A stretch of 36,157 nt of DNA from CAMBDR01 sp046597185 (GCA_046597185.1 JBKJLF010000659.1:1-36157); one strand, 5' to 3'; shown: positions 9,016-22,900, counted from the stretch's first letter. Translations and numbers: made by a program. Notes: generated by a model from the sequence alone, not told the origin.

Positions 9016-9552
9016 ATGAAAACCGCCGACTACTACATCAACAACCTGGAAATGACCCGCCACATCGAAGGCGGCGCATACAAAGAAAACTATCGCGCCC
9101 CGCTAATCTTGCCACGCAGTGCCTTAACTAACGCACACCAGGGTGAGCGCAACGCCAGCACCGCGATTTATTTTTTACTCCAATACGGTGAATTCAGCGC
9201 CTTCCACTTACTCGCTTCCGATGAAGTGTTGCATTTTTATGATGGCGACCCCTTGCATATTTACGTCATCGACAGCGCAGGCCAAATGACGCAGCAAAAA
9301 CTGGGGCGTGACCTGGAACATGGCCAATCCTTTCGTTGCGTGGTGCCGGGTGGCAATTGGTTTGCGCTGCGCTGCGAAGTGGAAAATGGCTTCAGCCTGA
9401 TCGGTTGCACCGTGGCCCCCGGCTTCGATTTTGCCGACTTTCAGCTCGATGACCGCGCCGCCCTGCTGGAAAAATTTCCACAACACATGCAATTAATTAC
9501 CGAAATGACGTTTGTGCGCGATATACCAACAAATATTGTCGCTAATTCTTGA
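9016..9552 (+). CDS. Cupin_5 (DUF985) family protein
   Basis: A 178-residue single-domain cupin. The N-terminal block HIEGGAYKENYR, then TAIYFLL, FHLLASDEVLHFYDG and PGGNWFA, are the hallmarks of the Cupin_5/DUF985 family (YML079W-like). These are small beta-barrel proteins whose enzymatic role is largely undefined; sugar-epimerase-like folds are known. His and Glu candidates for a metal or ligand site sit in the FHLL..DE segment. It stands alone after a 196-bp gap, and the ribosome site before the ATG is weak. It ends 42 bp before the MFS gene, so a shared transcript is possible. No functional link to the NRPS is evident. Confidence 0.82.
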   Translation: MKTADYYINNLEMTRHIEGGAYKENYRAPLILPRSALTNAHQGERNASTAIYFLLQYGEFSAFHLLASDEVLHFYDGDPLHIYVIDSAGQMTQQKLGRDLEHGQSFRCVVPGGNWFALRCEVENGFSLIGCTVAPGFDFADFQLDDRAALLEKFPQHMQLITEMTFVRDIPTNIVANS

Positions 9553-9594
9553 TAAAATTGGTTTCCCGCTGCAAACCTTTTTAATTTGGAATTT

Positions 9595-10911
9595 ATGTCG
9601 CAAATCCCCCCCGATTCTGATGCCGATGCCCATTCGAATGTCAGCGCGCCAACGCTTGCATCCAGGACAAGCTTATGGCGCAATCGCCCATTTAATATTT
9701 TTTTGATCGGGCAAGGTTTATCCAATATTGGCGATGCCTTTGCACTGATCAGCCTGCCGTGGGTGGTATTTGAAACCACCCATTCAATCCTGAAAATGGG
9801 CGTGATCGCAGCGCTGTTTGCCATCGGCCAATTTATTTCCTCCCTGATTTCGGGTGTGCTGGTGGATCGGCTGGATCGGCGCAAATTAATGATCGCCTGC
9901 GATATCGGCCACGCTCTTTTGTATGGTTCAGTACCACTGGTGTGGTGGCAATTCGGGCCGCAAATCAACTATCTGTATTTCGTTGCCATTACGGGCGGTG
10001 CGCTGACGGCGTGTTTTTTGATCAGCCACACGACGGTGGTGCCAGATCTGGTCGCGCCGAATCACATCACCGAAGCCAATGGCCGCCTGCAAATGACCAC
10101 TGGTCTGGCTCTCATGATCGGGCCTGGCCTGGCGGGCCTGGTTTCGGCCGGGTTTGGCCCGGTAGCCGCGCTCGGTTTAAATGGCGTCAGCTTTCTCTTT
10201 TCAATGCTGAGCCTGATGCTGATCCGCTTGCGCCCGCATGTTCGTGCCGATGCCGATCAGCTCGGCTCCGGCATACATGCCAGGTGGCTGGAATGGAGCG
10301 AAGGCATACGCTTTTTGTTTTCTGATGCGCGACTTAAGGCAGTGGTCGTGTTGAGCTTGTTATATCTGACGATTACCTCATCGGCAATCAATCTGTTTTT
10401 GTTCTATCTCAAAGACCATTTACATCAAAGCGATGCCAATGCTGGTTTTATTTTCAGTATCGCCAGTATTGGCGCGGTATTGGCAGGCTTGTTTACCAGC
10501 AAAATACAAGCCCGGATCGGGTTTGGGGCATGCTTTATTGGTAGTTTGTTGTTTAGCGGGATTTGCTTCACGATCATTGGAAATATGCAAACCGTCCTGC
10601 AATTTGCGCCATTTACCGTACTTTATGCGCTGTTCGATACCATGCGAATGATTTGCTCGGTATCGCTGCGCCAACATTTGGTGCCACGAGCCTTGTTGGG
10701 TCGCACTGGTGCGGCATTTAATGCCATGCTGATCATTCCGTTTTCAGTTGGTTCACTGCTCAATAGTGCCATTGCCGAACGCTTCGGAATCACCCACACC
10801 GTTATCGGCATGGGCGTGCTGCTTATCTGTCTGGCAATCTGCGGCATGTTCAGTGCAGCCAATTTGCGTGGTTCAATCGAGCACACTGCAGCGAGCCGTG
10901 GTAAGCGTTAA
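9595..10911 (+). CDS. MFS exporter (EntS/MFS_3-like)
   Basis: A 438-residue polytopic membrane protein counted from the ATG at 9595; a TTG at 9586 in the same frame is the alternative start. About 12 hydrophobic segments are seen. GVLVDRLDRRKLMI after the second or third helix is the typical MFS loop motif (G-x-x-x-D-R-x-x-R-R), and FLIGQGLSNIGDAFALISLPW at the first helix is characteristic of the MFS_3 family, which includes the enterobactin exporter EntS and macrolide exporters. The NRPS gene begins 82 bp downstream on the same strand, so export of the NRPS product is a reasonable inference but not proven. A run of seven T follows the stop closely, with only a very short potential stem. Confidence 0.82.
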   Translation: MSQIPPDSDADAHSNVSAPTLASRTSLWRNRPFNIFLIGQGLSNIGDAFALISLPWVVFETTHSILKMGVIAALFAIGQFISSLISGVLVDRLDRRKLMIACDIGHALLYGSVPLVWWQFGPQINYLYFVAITGGALTACFLISHTTVVPDLVAPNHITEANGRLQMTTGLALMIGPGLAGLVSAGFGPVAALGLNGVSFLFSMLSLMLIRLRPHVRADADQLGSGIHARWLEWSEGIRFLFSDARLKAVVVLSLLYLTITSSAINLFLFYLKDHLHQSDANAGFIFSIASIGAVLAGLFTSKIQARIGFGACFIGSLLFSGICFTIIGNMQTVLQFAPFTVLYALFDTMRMICSVSLRQHLVPRALLGRTGAAFNAMLIIPFSVGSLLNSAIAERFGITHTVIGMGVLLICLAICGMFSAANLRGSIEHTAASRGKR

Positions 10912-10952
10912 GCTTTTTTTCACGGGCACAGCCTCAGCCATTATTTTATCTT

Positions 10953-10958
10953 TATAAT
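10953..10958 (+). promoter_or_regulatory. Possible -10 box of the NRPS gene
   Basis: A perfect TATAAT lies 36 bp before the NRPS start in the 82-bp gap after the MFS gene. No good -35 hexamer is found 16-18 bp upstream, so this is a weak candidate. The ribosome site before the NRPS ATG (GGAC) is also weak. Confidence 0.25.
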
Positions 10959-10993
10959 CAGCAAGATCAGCTTGATTTTGCTATTGGACAGAT

Positions 10994-13900
10994 ATGAATT
11001 CTCCTGCGTCGGTTCCGGTTTCCACTTTATTCCAACTGCTGCGGTGGCGCGCCTCGCCTGAATCGGGTACGGCGCACCACACCGCCTTCACGTTTCTGGA
11101 AGATGGAGAACAGCTCAGCGGCTCACTCACATTTCTTGAATTAGACAGGCAAGCCCGAAATATTGCCGCCCACCTGCAAACCGTAACCCGTCCGGGAGAG
11201 CGGGTTTTGCTGGTTTTTCCGCCCGGCCTGGATTACATCGCCGCCTTTTTCGGCTGCGTCTATGCGGGCGTAATCGCTGTGCCCGCCCTGCCACCCGCCA
11301 ACGCGCGCACCCTGCCCCGCTTGCAACTGATAGCAAAAGATGCAACGCCCCAGGTGGCACTCACCTTGCATGCGATTCAACACAGAATCGGACAATTTCA
11401 GGCTGACCCGTGCCAGGTATTGGGCAAATTAACCTGGTTGGCAACCGACGCCTTGGCCAATCAGTTGGCCAATCAGTTGGCCAATGAGCCGACCAATGAG
11501 TTGGCCGATGCAAGCAATGCCTGGCAAGCGCCACTGGTACTGCCTTCAGATGTGGCTTATCTGCAATACACCTCTGGCGCCACCGGCAACCCAAAAGGGG
11601 TCATGGTTAGCCACGCCAACGTGTTGGCCAATTTACAACTAAGCCAAAGCACTTACGGCATTCAAGCAGGCGATGTGTTTGTGTCATGGCTGCCACCGCA
11701 CCATGATTTTGGCTTGATCGGAGCCATACTATTCCCGGTGTATGTGGCTTGCCATTGTGTACAGTTTCCGGCGGCAGCGTTTGTGATGCGCCCCTGGCGC
11801 TGGCTCAAACTGATCTCCGATTACCGCGCCAAAATGACTGGCGCGCCCAATTTTGCCTGGGAATTATGCGTGCAAAAGGTCAGCGAGCAACAAAAAGCGT
11901 TGTTGGATTTGAGTTCGCTGCGAGTCGCCGTGAGTGGAGCCGAGCGCGTGCGCTACGACACCGTGCGCGGCTTTGCCCAGGCCTTTGCCGCTTGTGGGCT
12001 GGCCCCGCAAGCGCTCACGCCCGCCTACGGTTTGGCCGAAGCCACGTTGTTGGTATCGGCCAATATGCAAAAAACGGCTGGCGTGTTGCCGCATCGGCTG
12101 CTACTGGACAATGCCGCGCTGGCCCGCCATGACGTGCGCTTGACGCAGCAGGCAAGCGACGCCATTGAACTGGTTTCTTGCGGCCTGGCTGAGTTGCCGC
12201 TGCACCAGGTCATCATTGTTGACCCGCTCACACTTAAAAAACTGGACGAAAACAGCGTGGGTGAAGTGTGGGTGCGCGGCCCTTCGGTGGCGAGCGGCTA
12301 TTGGAACCAGCCTGAGGCGAGCCATGCCACCTTCGGCGCGAGAATGGAGGATGAGCCCAACGCGCAGCACAACACCCAGCCAGAAACGTATTTACGCAGC
12401 GGCGATCTGGGCTTCATTCACCAGAAGGAATTGTATATTACAGGCCGCATCAAAGAAATGATGATTTTCAATGGTCGCAATATTTATCCGCAAGATGTCG
12501 AAGCCACGATTGAACAACTGGACCCGGCCTTTCGCCCCAATGGTTGCGCGGTGTTTTCATTGGAACAAGATAGTGTCGCGCAATTGGTGGTGATTCAGGA
12601 AGTTGAATCCAGAAAAACCGCACAGCTTGAAGCGCTGGTCAATACACTGCGCGCGGAACTGGCCGAGCAACATGAAATTTTCAGCATCAACGCTGTTTGC
12701 TTGGTCAAAGCGGGCCATATTCCTCGCACATCGAGCGGCAAGATTCAGCGTTTGCGTTGTCAAGCCTTATTTTTGGCCAATGAATTTGTCCCGGTTTGGG
12801 CCTGGCAGGCGGCGCAAGATGGCCGGGATGGTCAAGATGCGCCTGCCAACGCAAACGATGATTCCCTGCCCTTTCTTGCCCCCCACACTGAAACCCAACA
12901 GCAGTTGGCGAATATATGGGCGCAACTGCTGGATATGGAACGAATTTCGATTCAGGCCAATTTCTTTGCCCTGGGCGGACATTCATTGCTGGCGACCCAG
13001 GTTATTTCCAGAATCCGCAGTGAACTACAAACCGACCTGCCCTTGCGCACCTTGTTTGAGGCACCCACCATCGAACAACTGGCGCGGCAAGTGGAACTGG
13101 CCCGCCACACCCGGCCCAGCATGACGGTGCCAACCATCATCAAGGTAGAACGCAATCAGCCGCTAGCGCTCTCATTTGCCCAGCAGCGGCTGTGGTTTCT
13201 TGATCAGCTTGAACCCAATAGCGCGTTGTATAACATCCCGGTTGCATTGCGCTTACACGGGCAGCTTGATGTGCGTGCCTTGGACCTTGCGATTAACGAA
13301 ATTGTGCGGCGTCACGAATCCTTGCGCACTTGCTTTGCACTGATCGATGGTACGCCGCTGCAAAGTATTACTCCGCAACTGAACATCGGCTTGAGCGTGA
13401 CCGACCTTGGCCACTTGCCAGCGCATGAACGCGAGGCGCACGCGCTGGCGCTGGCGGGCGAAGAAGCCTTGGCACCGTTTGACCTGGCCAGTGGCCCCTT
13501 GCTGCGCGCCAGCCTGATACGCATGCAAGCGCACGAAACCATTCTTTTGTTCACCATGCACCATATCGTATCCGACGCCTGGTCGATGGGCGTGCTGGTG
13601 CGGGAACTGGCTACCTTGTATGGTGCGTACCGGCTAAATCTTGCCTCGCCTTTGCGTGAACTGGCTATCCAGTATGCCGATTTTGCCCATTGGCAGCGCC
13701 AGTGGCTCTCGGGCGCGGTACTGGAAGCCCAATGCGCTTACTGGAAAGAGCAATTGGCACACAGCCCGAGTTTATTGGCCCTGCCCACTGACCGCCCACG
13801 CCCGGCGCTGCAAACGCATCATGGTGCGGTTTTTGAATGGGTAATTCCGGCTCCCACCACGGCCAAGCTTCATGCGCTTGGCAGGCAGGCCCAGGCGACC

Positions 13901-16900
13901 TTCTTCATGACCTTGACGGCAGCCTTCAAGGTACTGCTGGCGCGCTATAGCGGCCAGAGCGATATTTGCATCGGCACACCGATTGCCAACCGCAACCGGG
14001 CCGAGATTGAAACGCTGATCGGCTTTTTCGTCAATACCCTGGTGCTGCGCACGCAGGTGGATAGCCACGCCAGCTTTGCCCAATTGCTGCAACAAGTGCG
14101 CAGCACCACGCTGGATGCTTACACCCATCAGGATGTGCCGTTCGAGCAACTGGTAGAGGTGCTCAAACCAGAACGCCACCCCAGCCATTCACCCCTGTTT
14201 CAAGTGATGCTAATACTCCAAAACGCAGCGCTGGAAAAGCTGGATTTGGCCGGTTTGACGCTGGAGCCCGTGACCGAACACAGCGTGAGCGCCAAGTTCG
14301 ATTTAACCCTGACGATAACCGAAAACGCCAACGCCAACGCCAACACCGACACCGACGGCGACTCTGGTAGCGACTTATTGGCCAGCTTTGAGTACAACAC
14401 CGATTTATTCGATGCCAGCACCATCGCGCGCATGGCAAAGCATTTTAGCCACTTGCTGGATGCGATAGCGGCGGGTCCTGGGCAAGCGATTGGCGCGCTG
14501 AACATGCTTGACGAGGCCGAACGGCATCAATTGTTAGTGCAATGGAATGATAATGCCACCGATTATCCGGCGTCAGCAAGCCTGCACCAACTGTTCGAAG
14601 CACAAGCGGCCAGCACGCCGGAAAAGGTGGCGCTGGTGTTTGAGGATCAGCAAGTCAGTTATGGCGAACTCAATGCAAAGGCCAACCGGGTGGCGCATTA
14701 CCTGCGCAGCCTTGGCGTGGGGCCGGATGTGTTGGTAGGCCTTTGCGTTGAACGCAGCCCGGAAATGCTCATCGGCTTACTGAGCATTTTAAAGGCTGGC
14801 GGGGCCTATGTACCGCTCGACCCGGCTTATCCACCAGAACGGCTGGCCTTTATGCTGAACGACGCCCGACCGCTGGCCTTGCTGACGCAACCGCACTTGC
14901 TTACCATGCTGCCAAACAACGGCATCCAGACGCTTTGCCTGGAGCATGCACAGCGTGATTCGGAATTTGATGCGCAGTTTGCTCAGTACAGCGCGGACAA
15001 TCCGCTTGCCGTCGGCTTGCCCGGCAATCTGGCCTACGTGATCTATACCTCCGGCTCCACCGGAAAACCCAAAGGTGTCGCTGTACAGCAGCGCAACTTG
15101 AGCAATTTCCTTTACGCGATGCAGCAAGCGCCCGGCATTGCCCCCAACGCGACGCTATTGAGCGTCACCTCGCTCTCGTTTGATATTGCTGCCCTTGAGC
15201 TGTTCCTGCCGTTGGTAGTGGGTGCGCGCTGCGTGCTGGCCAGTCGCGCAGCGGCGACGGACCCGGCCCAATTGTTTGCGCTGATGGCGCGCTGGCAAGT
15301 TTCCATCATGCAAGCCACACCCGCTACCTGGGCGCTATTGGCCTGGCATGGCTGGCCCAGGCTGGATCATCCCTTGCAAATTTTATCAGGTGGTGAAGCA
15401 TTGAACGCCAGTCTGGCCGCTGAATTACTCAAACACACAGCATGCCTGTGGAATTTATATGGCCCGACCGAAACCACCATTTGGTCAGCCGCCTGTTGCA
15501 TTGAATCAGACCAGCCCATCCTGGTCGGCAAACCCATCGCCAACACGCAGTTTTATATTCTTGATGCCAGCTTGAATCCCTTGCCTATCGGGGTGGCGGG
15601 TGAATTGTACATCGGTGGCGATGGTCTGGCGCGCGGTTACCTGAATCGCCCCGATTTGAGCGCGGACAAATTCATCCCCAATCCGTTCAGCCCGGTTCCG
15701 GGCGCGCGCATGTACCAGTCGGGTGATTTGGCGCGTTACCTGCCCAACGGGAAGGTCGAGTACCTTGGGCGGATCGATGATCAGCTCAAAATTCGCGGAT
15801 TCCGGATAGAACCGGGCGAGATTGAAGCCGCGCTACGTGCGCTGCCGCAAGTACGCCAAGCCATCGTCATGGCGCGCGCTGACGCTGCCGCATCGGCCGA
15901 GGCAATGCCCGAGGTGGGCGAAAAATGTCTGGTAGCCTATATCATCCCACACCAAAGCGCCGACCACGGTGCCGATCATGCAGCCGATCATGCAGCCGAC
16001 CATGCCACCAATTCTGCATCTGATCAGGCACTGAACCCAGCGCAATTGCGCATGGCGCTGGCACATTCGCTGCCGGACTACATGATTCCGGCCTACTTCG
16101 TCGTGCTGGATCAATTCCCACTGACGCCGAACGGCAAAATCAATCGCAAAGCCTTGCCCAAACCGGCGATGCTGCGCGCTGACGACAACTATCTTGCGCC
16201 GCGCACTGCCACCGAGGCCGCGCTGGCACAAATCTGGGCCAATGTATTGGGGCTGGATCGGGTCGGTGTCCACGATAACTTTTTTGCCCTGGGTGGCCAT
16301 TCGCTGCTGGCCACGCGGGTGATGTCCCAAATTCGCACCGTCTGCCAGATCGAGCTGGCGCTACGCAGCCTGTTTGACGCCACCACTGTAGAAGCGCTGG
16401 CATGCCAAATTGAGACTGCGCGGCAAACGCTGGACGAATCCAATCAAGCCGATGGCGGATACAATGAATTTGGCCTGCCACCTATCCTGCCAATTGAGCG
16501 CGATGGGCCAATCGCCCTCTCATTCGCTCAGCAGCGACTGTGGTTTCTGGATCAACTTGAACCGGGCAGCGGGTTTTATAACATGCCCGCCGCGTTGCGC
16601 CTGGTTGGCCCCCTGGATGTCGTCGCGCTACGCAACACCGTGGATGAAATCGTGCGCCGCCACGAAGCGTTACGCACCTGCTTTGCCATGTTGGACGGCA
16701 TCCCGATGCAAGTGATTCACCCGACGCTTGAGATACCCATAACGCTGACCGACCTTGGCCAACTGCCCAAGGCTGAGCACGAGGCGCGCGCACAGATGCT
16801 GGTGCAAGATGAAGCACGTACCCCGTTTAACCTGGCCACCGGCCCACTGCTGCGTGCCAGCCTGATCCGCTTGCAAGCGGAAGAACACATTTTCCTGTTC

Positions 16901-19900
16901 ACCCTGCACCATATCGTTGCCGACGGTTGGTCATTGGGGGTACTGGTGCAAGAGGTGGCCGCCCTGTATGGCGCGCATCTGCAAAACCGCCCTTCCCCCT
17001 TGCCGGAACTGACTATTCAGTACGCTGATTTTGCTCACTGGCAACGGCAATGGCTTAGCGGCGCAGTGCTGGAGGCCCAAAGCGCTTATTGGAAAACGCA
17101 GTTGATGGGCAGCCCTGGCCTGCTGGCCTTGCCTACCGACCACCCTCGCCCGGCATTGCAAACACATCGTGGTGCGGTGTTTGAATTTATCATTCCCGAA
17201 CAAACCACAACCCGGCTGTATGCGCTGGGCAGGCAGGCCCAAGCCACCTTGTTCATGACGCTGGCCGCGGCATTGAATGTGCTGCTGGCGCGCTATAGCG
17301 GCCAGAATGATATTTGCATCGGCACACCGATTGCCAACCGCACCTCCCCCGAAATCGAAACCCTGATCGGCTGCTTCGTCAATACGCTGGTGCTGCGCAC
17401 CCGGATAGATAGCCAAGCCAGCTTTGAGCAGTTGCTGCAACAGGTGCGCCACACCGCGCTGGATGCTTTCACCCATCAGGACGTGCCCTTCGAGCAATTG
17501 GTTGAAGTATTACAGCCAGAACGTCACCCCAGCCATTCACCGCTGTTTCAAGTCATGCTGGCGCTACAAAACGCGCCAATGAAAGCCGCCAATTTGGCCG
17601 GATTGGCGCTGACGCTGCTGCCAGAAAACAGTGTGACGGCCAAGTTTGATTTGACGCTGAATATTACCGAACAGGCTGGCAAGCATTTATTGGCCAACTT
17701 TGAGTACAACACCGATTTATTCGATGCCAGCACCATCGAGCGTATGGCAAGGCATTTTACGCGCCTGCTGGATGCGATCACAACTGACCCCGAGCAGCCC
17801 GTTGGCACCTTGACCATGTTGGATAGCGTGGAACAACATCAATTGCTGGTGCAGTGGAATGACAGCGCCAGCGCTTATCCCAAGCACTTAAGCATCGCCC
17901 AACTGTTTGAAGCGCAAGCAGAAAAATACCCGAATCAGGTGGCCGTGGTATTTGATGGTGCTGACACCAGCTATGCCGAACTCAACGCCCGGGCTAACCA
18001 ATTGGCGCAGCACTTGCGCACCATGGGCGTTATGCCCGAGAGTCTGGTTGGCTTATGCCTGCATCGCTCATTGGCAATGATTGTGGGCATAGTCGGCATT
18101 TTGAAGGCGGGCGCTGCCTATGTGCCGCTTGATCCGGGCTATCCGCCCGAGCGGCTGGCGTCTATGCTGAACAGCGCCCGGCCCACGCTGGTATTGACGC
18201 AGCAAGCCATATTGGACACCGTATTGGGCACGGTATTACCCACCAACCTGCCAACCCTGTGCCTGGACAGCCAAGCCACGCTGCTGGCCGGATACAGCAG
18301 CGCCAACTCACACAACACTGGCAAAAATGGTAACCTCTTGCAGCCGACGAATCTGGCCTATGTCATCTTCACCTCCGGTTCCACCGGCCAACCCAAGGGC
18401 GTGATGGTGCAGCAGAACAATCTACACAGCCAAATCAGCGCCCTGCAACAGCGCTACCAATTAACCGCCAGCGACCGCGTACTTCAGTTTGCCTCCGTCA
18501 CCTTTGATATGTCGGTGGAAGAGATTTTTGGCGCGCTGCTAACTGGTGCGGCGCTGGTGTTGCGCACCGATGAATGGTTAAGTTCTGGCGCGGCTTTTGC
18601 GCGCCTGTGCGAGCGCCATCGCATCACGGTGGCGAATTTGCCCAGCGTTTTTTGGAGCCAGTTGGCGACCGATTTGGCAAACGAGGCACAACCATTGCCA
18701 TTGCCCACCTGCTTGCGTCAGATCATGATAGGCGGCGAAGCCGTCAACGTGGCGGCAATTGATGCCTGGTTCCGTCGCACAGGCCATACTCCGGCTTTAT
18801 TTAATGCCTATGGCCCATCCGAGGCAACCGTGAATGCGACCATCCGGGAAATTGTCCCGCACGGGCCGCGCGCGGCCATCGGCCACCCCATCGCCAACGC
18901 CCGCATCTATATTCTGGACGCACAATGCCAACCGGTTCCGGTGGGGGTGGCCGGGCATTTACACATCGCCGGCGATGGCTTGACACGCGGCTATCTGGCG
19001 CGCCCCGATTTAAGCGCCGACAAATTTATCCCCGATCCATTTAGCCCGATTCCAGGATCACGCATGTACCAATCCGGTGATTTGGCGCGTTATCTGGCGG
19101 ATGGCAATATCGAATATCTGGGACGGATTGATAATCAAGTCAAAATTCGTGGTTTTCGGATTGAATTGGGTGAAATTGAAGCCGCGCTGGCCGCCTTGCC
19201 GCAGGTACGCGAAGCGCTGGTGCTGGTGCGCGATGATATTGCTGGGGATGCCGGATCTGGCGAAAAGCGGCTGGTGGCGTATATCATCGTCCAAGCAACC
19301 CCGGATCAGGCAGCGGGCCAGGCAAACCAGCCGATCAGCGACACCATGCCATTGCGCCTGGCGCAGTCGCTACCGGACTATATGATTCCGGCCTATTTCA
19401 TCGTACTCGATCAATTCCCGCTGACACCGAACGGCAAAATCAATCGCAAAGCCTTGCCCAAGCCGGACATGATGCGCGGGGTAGGCACCTATTTGGCAGC
19501 GCGCACGCCAATTGAAGCTGAACTGGCGCAAATCTGGGCCAAGCTGCTGGGGTTGGACCGGGTTGGCGTGCAAGATAATTTCTTTGCCCTTGGTGGCCAT
19601 TCGCTGCTGGCCACCCGGATAATTTCCCGCATCCGTAGCGTTTGCCAGATCGAACTACCGCTGCGCGCCATGTTTGAAGCGCCCACCGTTCAAGCGCTGG
19701 CGCGTCGGGTTGAAATGGCGCGCCGGGCGTTGGCCGAACCGATGCAATTGAATCGATCAAATGAATCGGAGGTGGCTCCCTGCGTAGCAATTGGACGCAT
19801 TGCACGCGACCAGCCGCTGCCGCTGTCTTTCGCCCAGCAGCGGCTGTGGTTTCTGGATCAGTTTGAACCCGGCAGCGCGTTCTATAACATCCCTACCGCG

Positions 19901-22900
19901 TTGCACCTGCGCGGGCCGCTGGATGTTGCCGCGCTATCCAAAACCGTGGCCGAAATCGTGCGCCGCCATGAGGCGCTACGCACTTGCTTTGGCATGATCG
20001 ACGGCATCCCGATGCAAGTGATTCATCCTACGCTTGAGATACCTGTGACCTTCACCGATCTGAGCGACCTGCCTGACCACGCACCAGCGCACGCACTGGT
20101 ACATCCTCGCACCGCACGCGCTCAGGCGCTGGCGCAGATCGAAGCTTGCACCCCGTTTAATCTCAGCACTGGCCCCCTGCTGCGCGCCAGCCTGCTACGC
20201 CTGCAAGCCGAAGAACACATTTTCCTGTTCACCCTGCACCATATCGTTTCCGATGGCTGGTCCATGGGTGTACTGGTGCAGGAAGTGGCCGCCTTGTATG
20301 CTGCGCATACACAAAATCCACAAAATCCACAAAATCCGCAAAATCTGGCCTCCCCGTTGCCGGAACTGCCGATTCAGTACGCTGACTATGCCCACTGGCA
20401 GCGCCAGTGGTTCAGCGGAGAACGGCTGGAAACCCAATGCGCCTGGTGGAAGACCCAGTTGGCCGACAGCCCAGGCTTGCTGGCCTTACCCACCGACCGC
20501 CCGCGCCCGGCGCTGCAAACCCATCATGGTGCGGTTTTTGAGTGGGTGATTTCAGAGCACACCAGCGCCAAACTGCACGCGCTTGGCCGAGCAGCGCAAG
20601 CAACGCTATTCATGACGCTAACGGCAGCATTCAAGGTCCTGCTGGCGCGCTATAGCGGCCAAAGCGATATCTGTATCGGCACCCCGATTGCCAACCGCAA
20701 CCACGCCGAATTTGAACCTCTGATCGGCTTTTTCGTCAACACCCTGGTGTTGCGCACACAGGTGAATAGCCGCGCCAGCTTCAAGCAGTTGCTGCAACAG
20801 GTGCGGGACACCACGCTCAACGCGTACACGCATCAGGACCTACCTTTCGAAAAATTGGTCGAGGTATTACAACCGGAGCGCCACCCCAGCCATTCACCGC
20901 TGTTTCAGGTAATGCTGGTGCTGGAGAACGTGCCCATGGGCCAGTTAAATTTGCCGGATTTGACACTGGAGCCGCTGCCAGAACAGCGCGTGACGGCCAA
21001 GTTTGATTTGACGCTGAACATTGCGCAAGGCTTGGCTGGCGTCGGTAGCATGGCTAGCGCCGATGCCAGCATCAGCGTCAACGTCAACAGCCCTTTATTG
21101 GCCAGTTTTGAGTACAACACCGATTTATTCGATGCCGATACCATCGAACGTATGGCGGGGCATTTTATGCATTTGCTGGAGGCGATCACGCATGACCCGG
21201 AACAGCCCGTTGGCACGCTGGCCATGCTGGCCAAACAAGAGACGCAGCAATTGCTGGTGCAATGGAATGACAGCGCCGTCGCCTATCCGAAAATAGCCAC
21301 CCTCCAGCAATTGTTTGAAGCCCAAGTGGCACGCACGCCGGATCAGGTGGCGCTGGTGTTTGAGGGTCGGCAACTCACCTTTGCCGAACTCAACGCCAAG
21401 GCCAATCAGGTGGCGCACTATTTGCGCGCTCTGGGCGTCGGGCCGGATGTGCTGGTGGGCATTTGCCTGGAACGTAGCCTGGAAATGGTGATTGGCTTGC
21501 TGGGCATTGTCAAGGCAGGCGGTGCCTGGGTGCCGCTGGACCCAGCTTTGCCGTCAGAACGGCTGACCCATATGCTCGATGACGCACGACCTTTGGTGCT
21601 ACTGACGCAGCAGCACTTATTTGACACCTTATTTGACACCCTATCGGCCAAACCCATCCCAACGCTTTGTTTGGATAGCCAATGGGCGCAATTGAGCAGC
21701 AATAACAACAACTTGATCCACACCACACACGCAACCAATTTGGCCTACGTCATCTACACCTCCGGTTCCACTGGCAAACCCAAGGGCGTAGGGATTGACC
21801 ATGCCGGCATCGTCAATCGTTTGCAATGGATGCAAGACGCGTATGGCTTGACCTCGACCGACCGGGTATTGCAAAAAACCACCTACAGTTTTGATGTCTC
21901 GGTGTGGGAATTTTTCTGGCCGCTTAGTTTTGGCGCAACACTGGTACTAGCCAAACCGGGCGGACATCAGGATGCGAACTACCTCGCTGAGCTAATCGAC
22001 AAGCAAGCCATCACCACACTGCATTTCGTACCGCCGATGCTGGACCTATTCCTGACCACGCTGGAAGCACGCCACTGCCCCACCCCCACCCCCGCCTCCG
22101 CTCTCACGCTCAGGCAGGTCATTTGTAGTGGACAAGCCTTGCCGCCGGCACTGCAACAGCGCTTTTTTGCTCAATTTGGCCATAGCACCTTGCACAATCT
22201 GTACGGCCCAACCGAGGCATCGGTCGATGTCACCTTCTGGCAATGTCAGGCCGATACGCAACGACACTGCGTCCCCATCGGCCAGCCGATTGCCAACATC
22301 CAAATCTACCTGCTGGACGAGCACCTCAACCCGGTGCCACCCGGTGTGGCTGGCCAATTGTACATCGCTGGCGTGGGGCTGGCGCGTGGCTACCTGAACC
22401 GCCCTGATTTGAGTGCCGATAAATTCATCCCCAACCCGTTTAGCCGGGTTGCGGGTGCGCGCATGTACCAGTCTGGCGACTTGGCGCGTTACCTGCCCGA
22501 TGGCAGTATTGACTATCTGGGGCGGATCGACGATCAGGTCAAGATACGCGGTTTTCGGATTGAATTGGGCGAGATTGAAGCCGCGCTGGCCGCGCTGCCG
22601 CAGGTACGCGAAGCGATTGTGCTGGCGCGCGATGATATCGCGGGCGACGCGGCTTCATCCAATGAAAGACGGTTAGTGGCGTATATCATTGCGAACCAGG
22701 AATCGTCTGAACAAGCCGCCAACCAAACAAGCTACCAAACAAGCAAGCAGAGATTGGACACCGCACTATTGCGCGCAGCATTGGCGCGCTCGCTACCGGA
22801 CTATATGGTGCCAGCCTATTTCATCACGCTGGATCAATTCCCGCTCACAGCCAACGGCAAAATCAATCGCAAAGCCTTGCCCAAACCCGAGCTGGCACGC

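Noticed and set aside
10897..10919. Intrinsic terminator after the MFS gene (T-run at 10912)
   Set aside because: Only a 4-bp stem can be drawn before the T-run, too weak to claim.
11453..20347. Regular repeats in the NRPS as a CRISPR-like array
   Set aside because: Units are 6-12 bp, directly adjacent and without spacers; they are coding tandem repeats.
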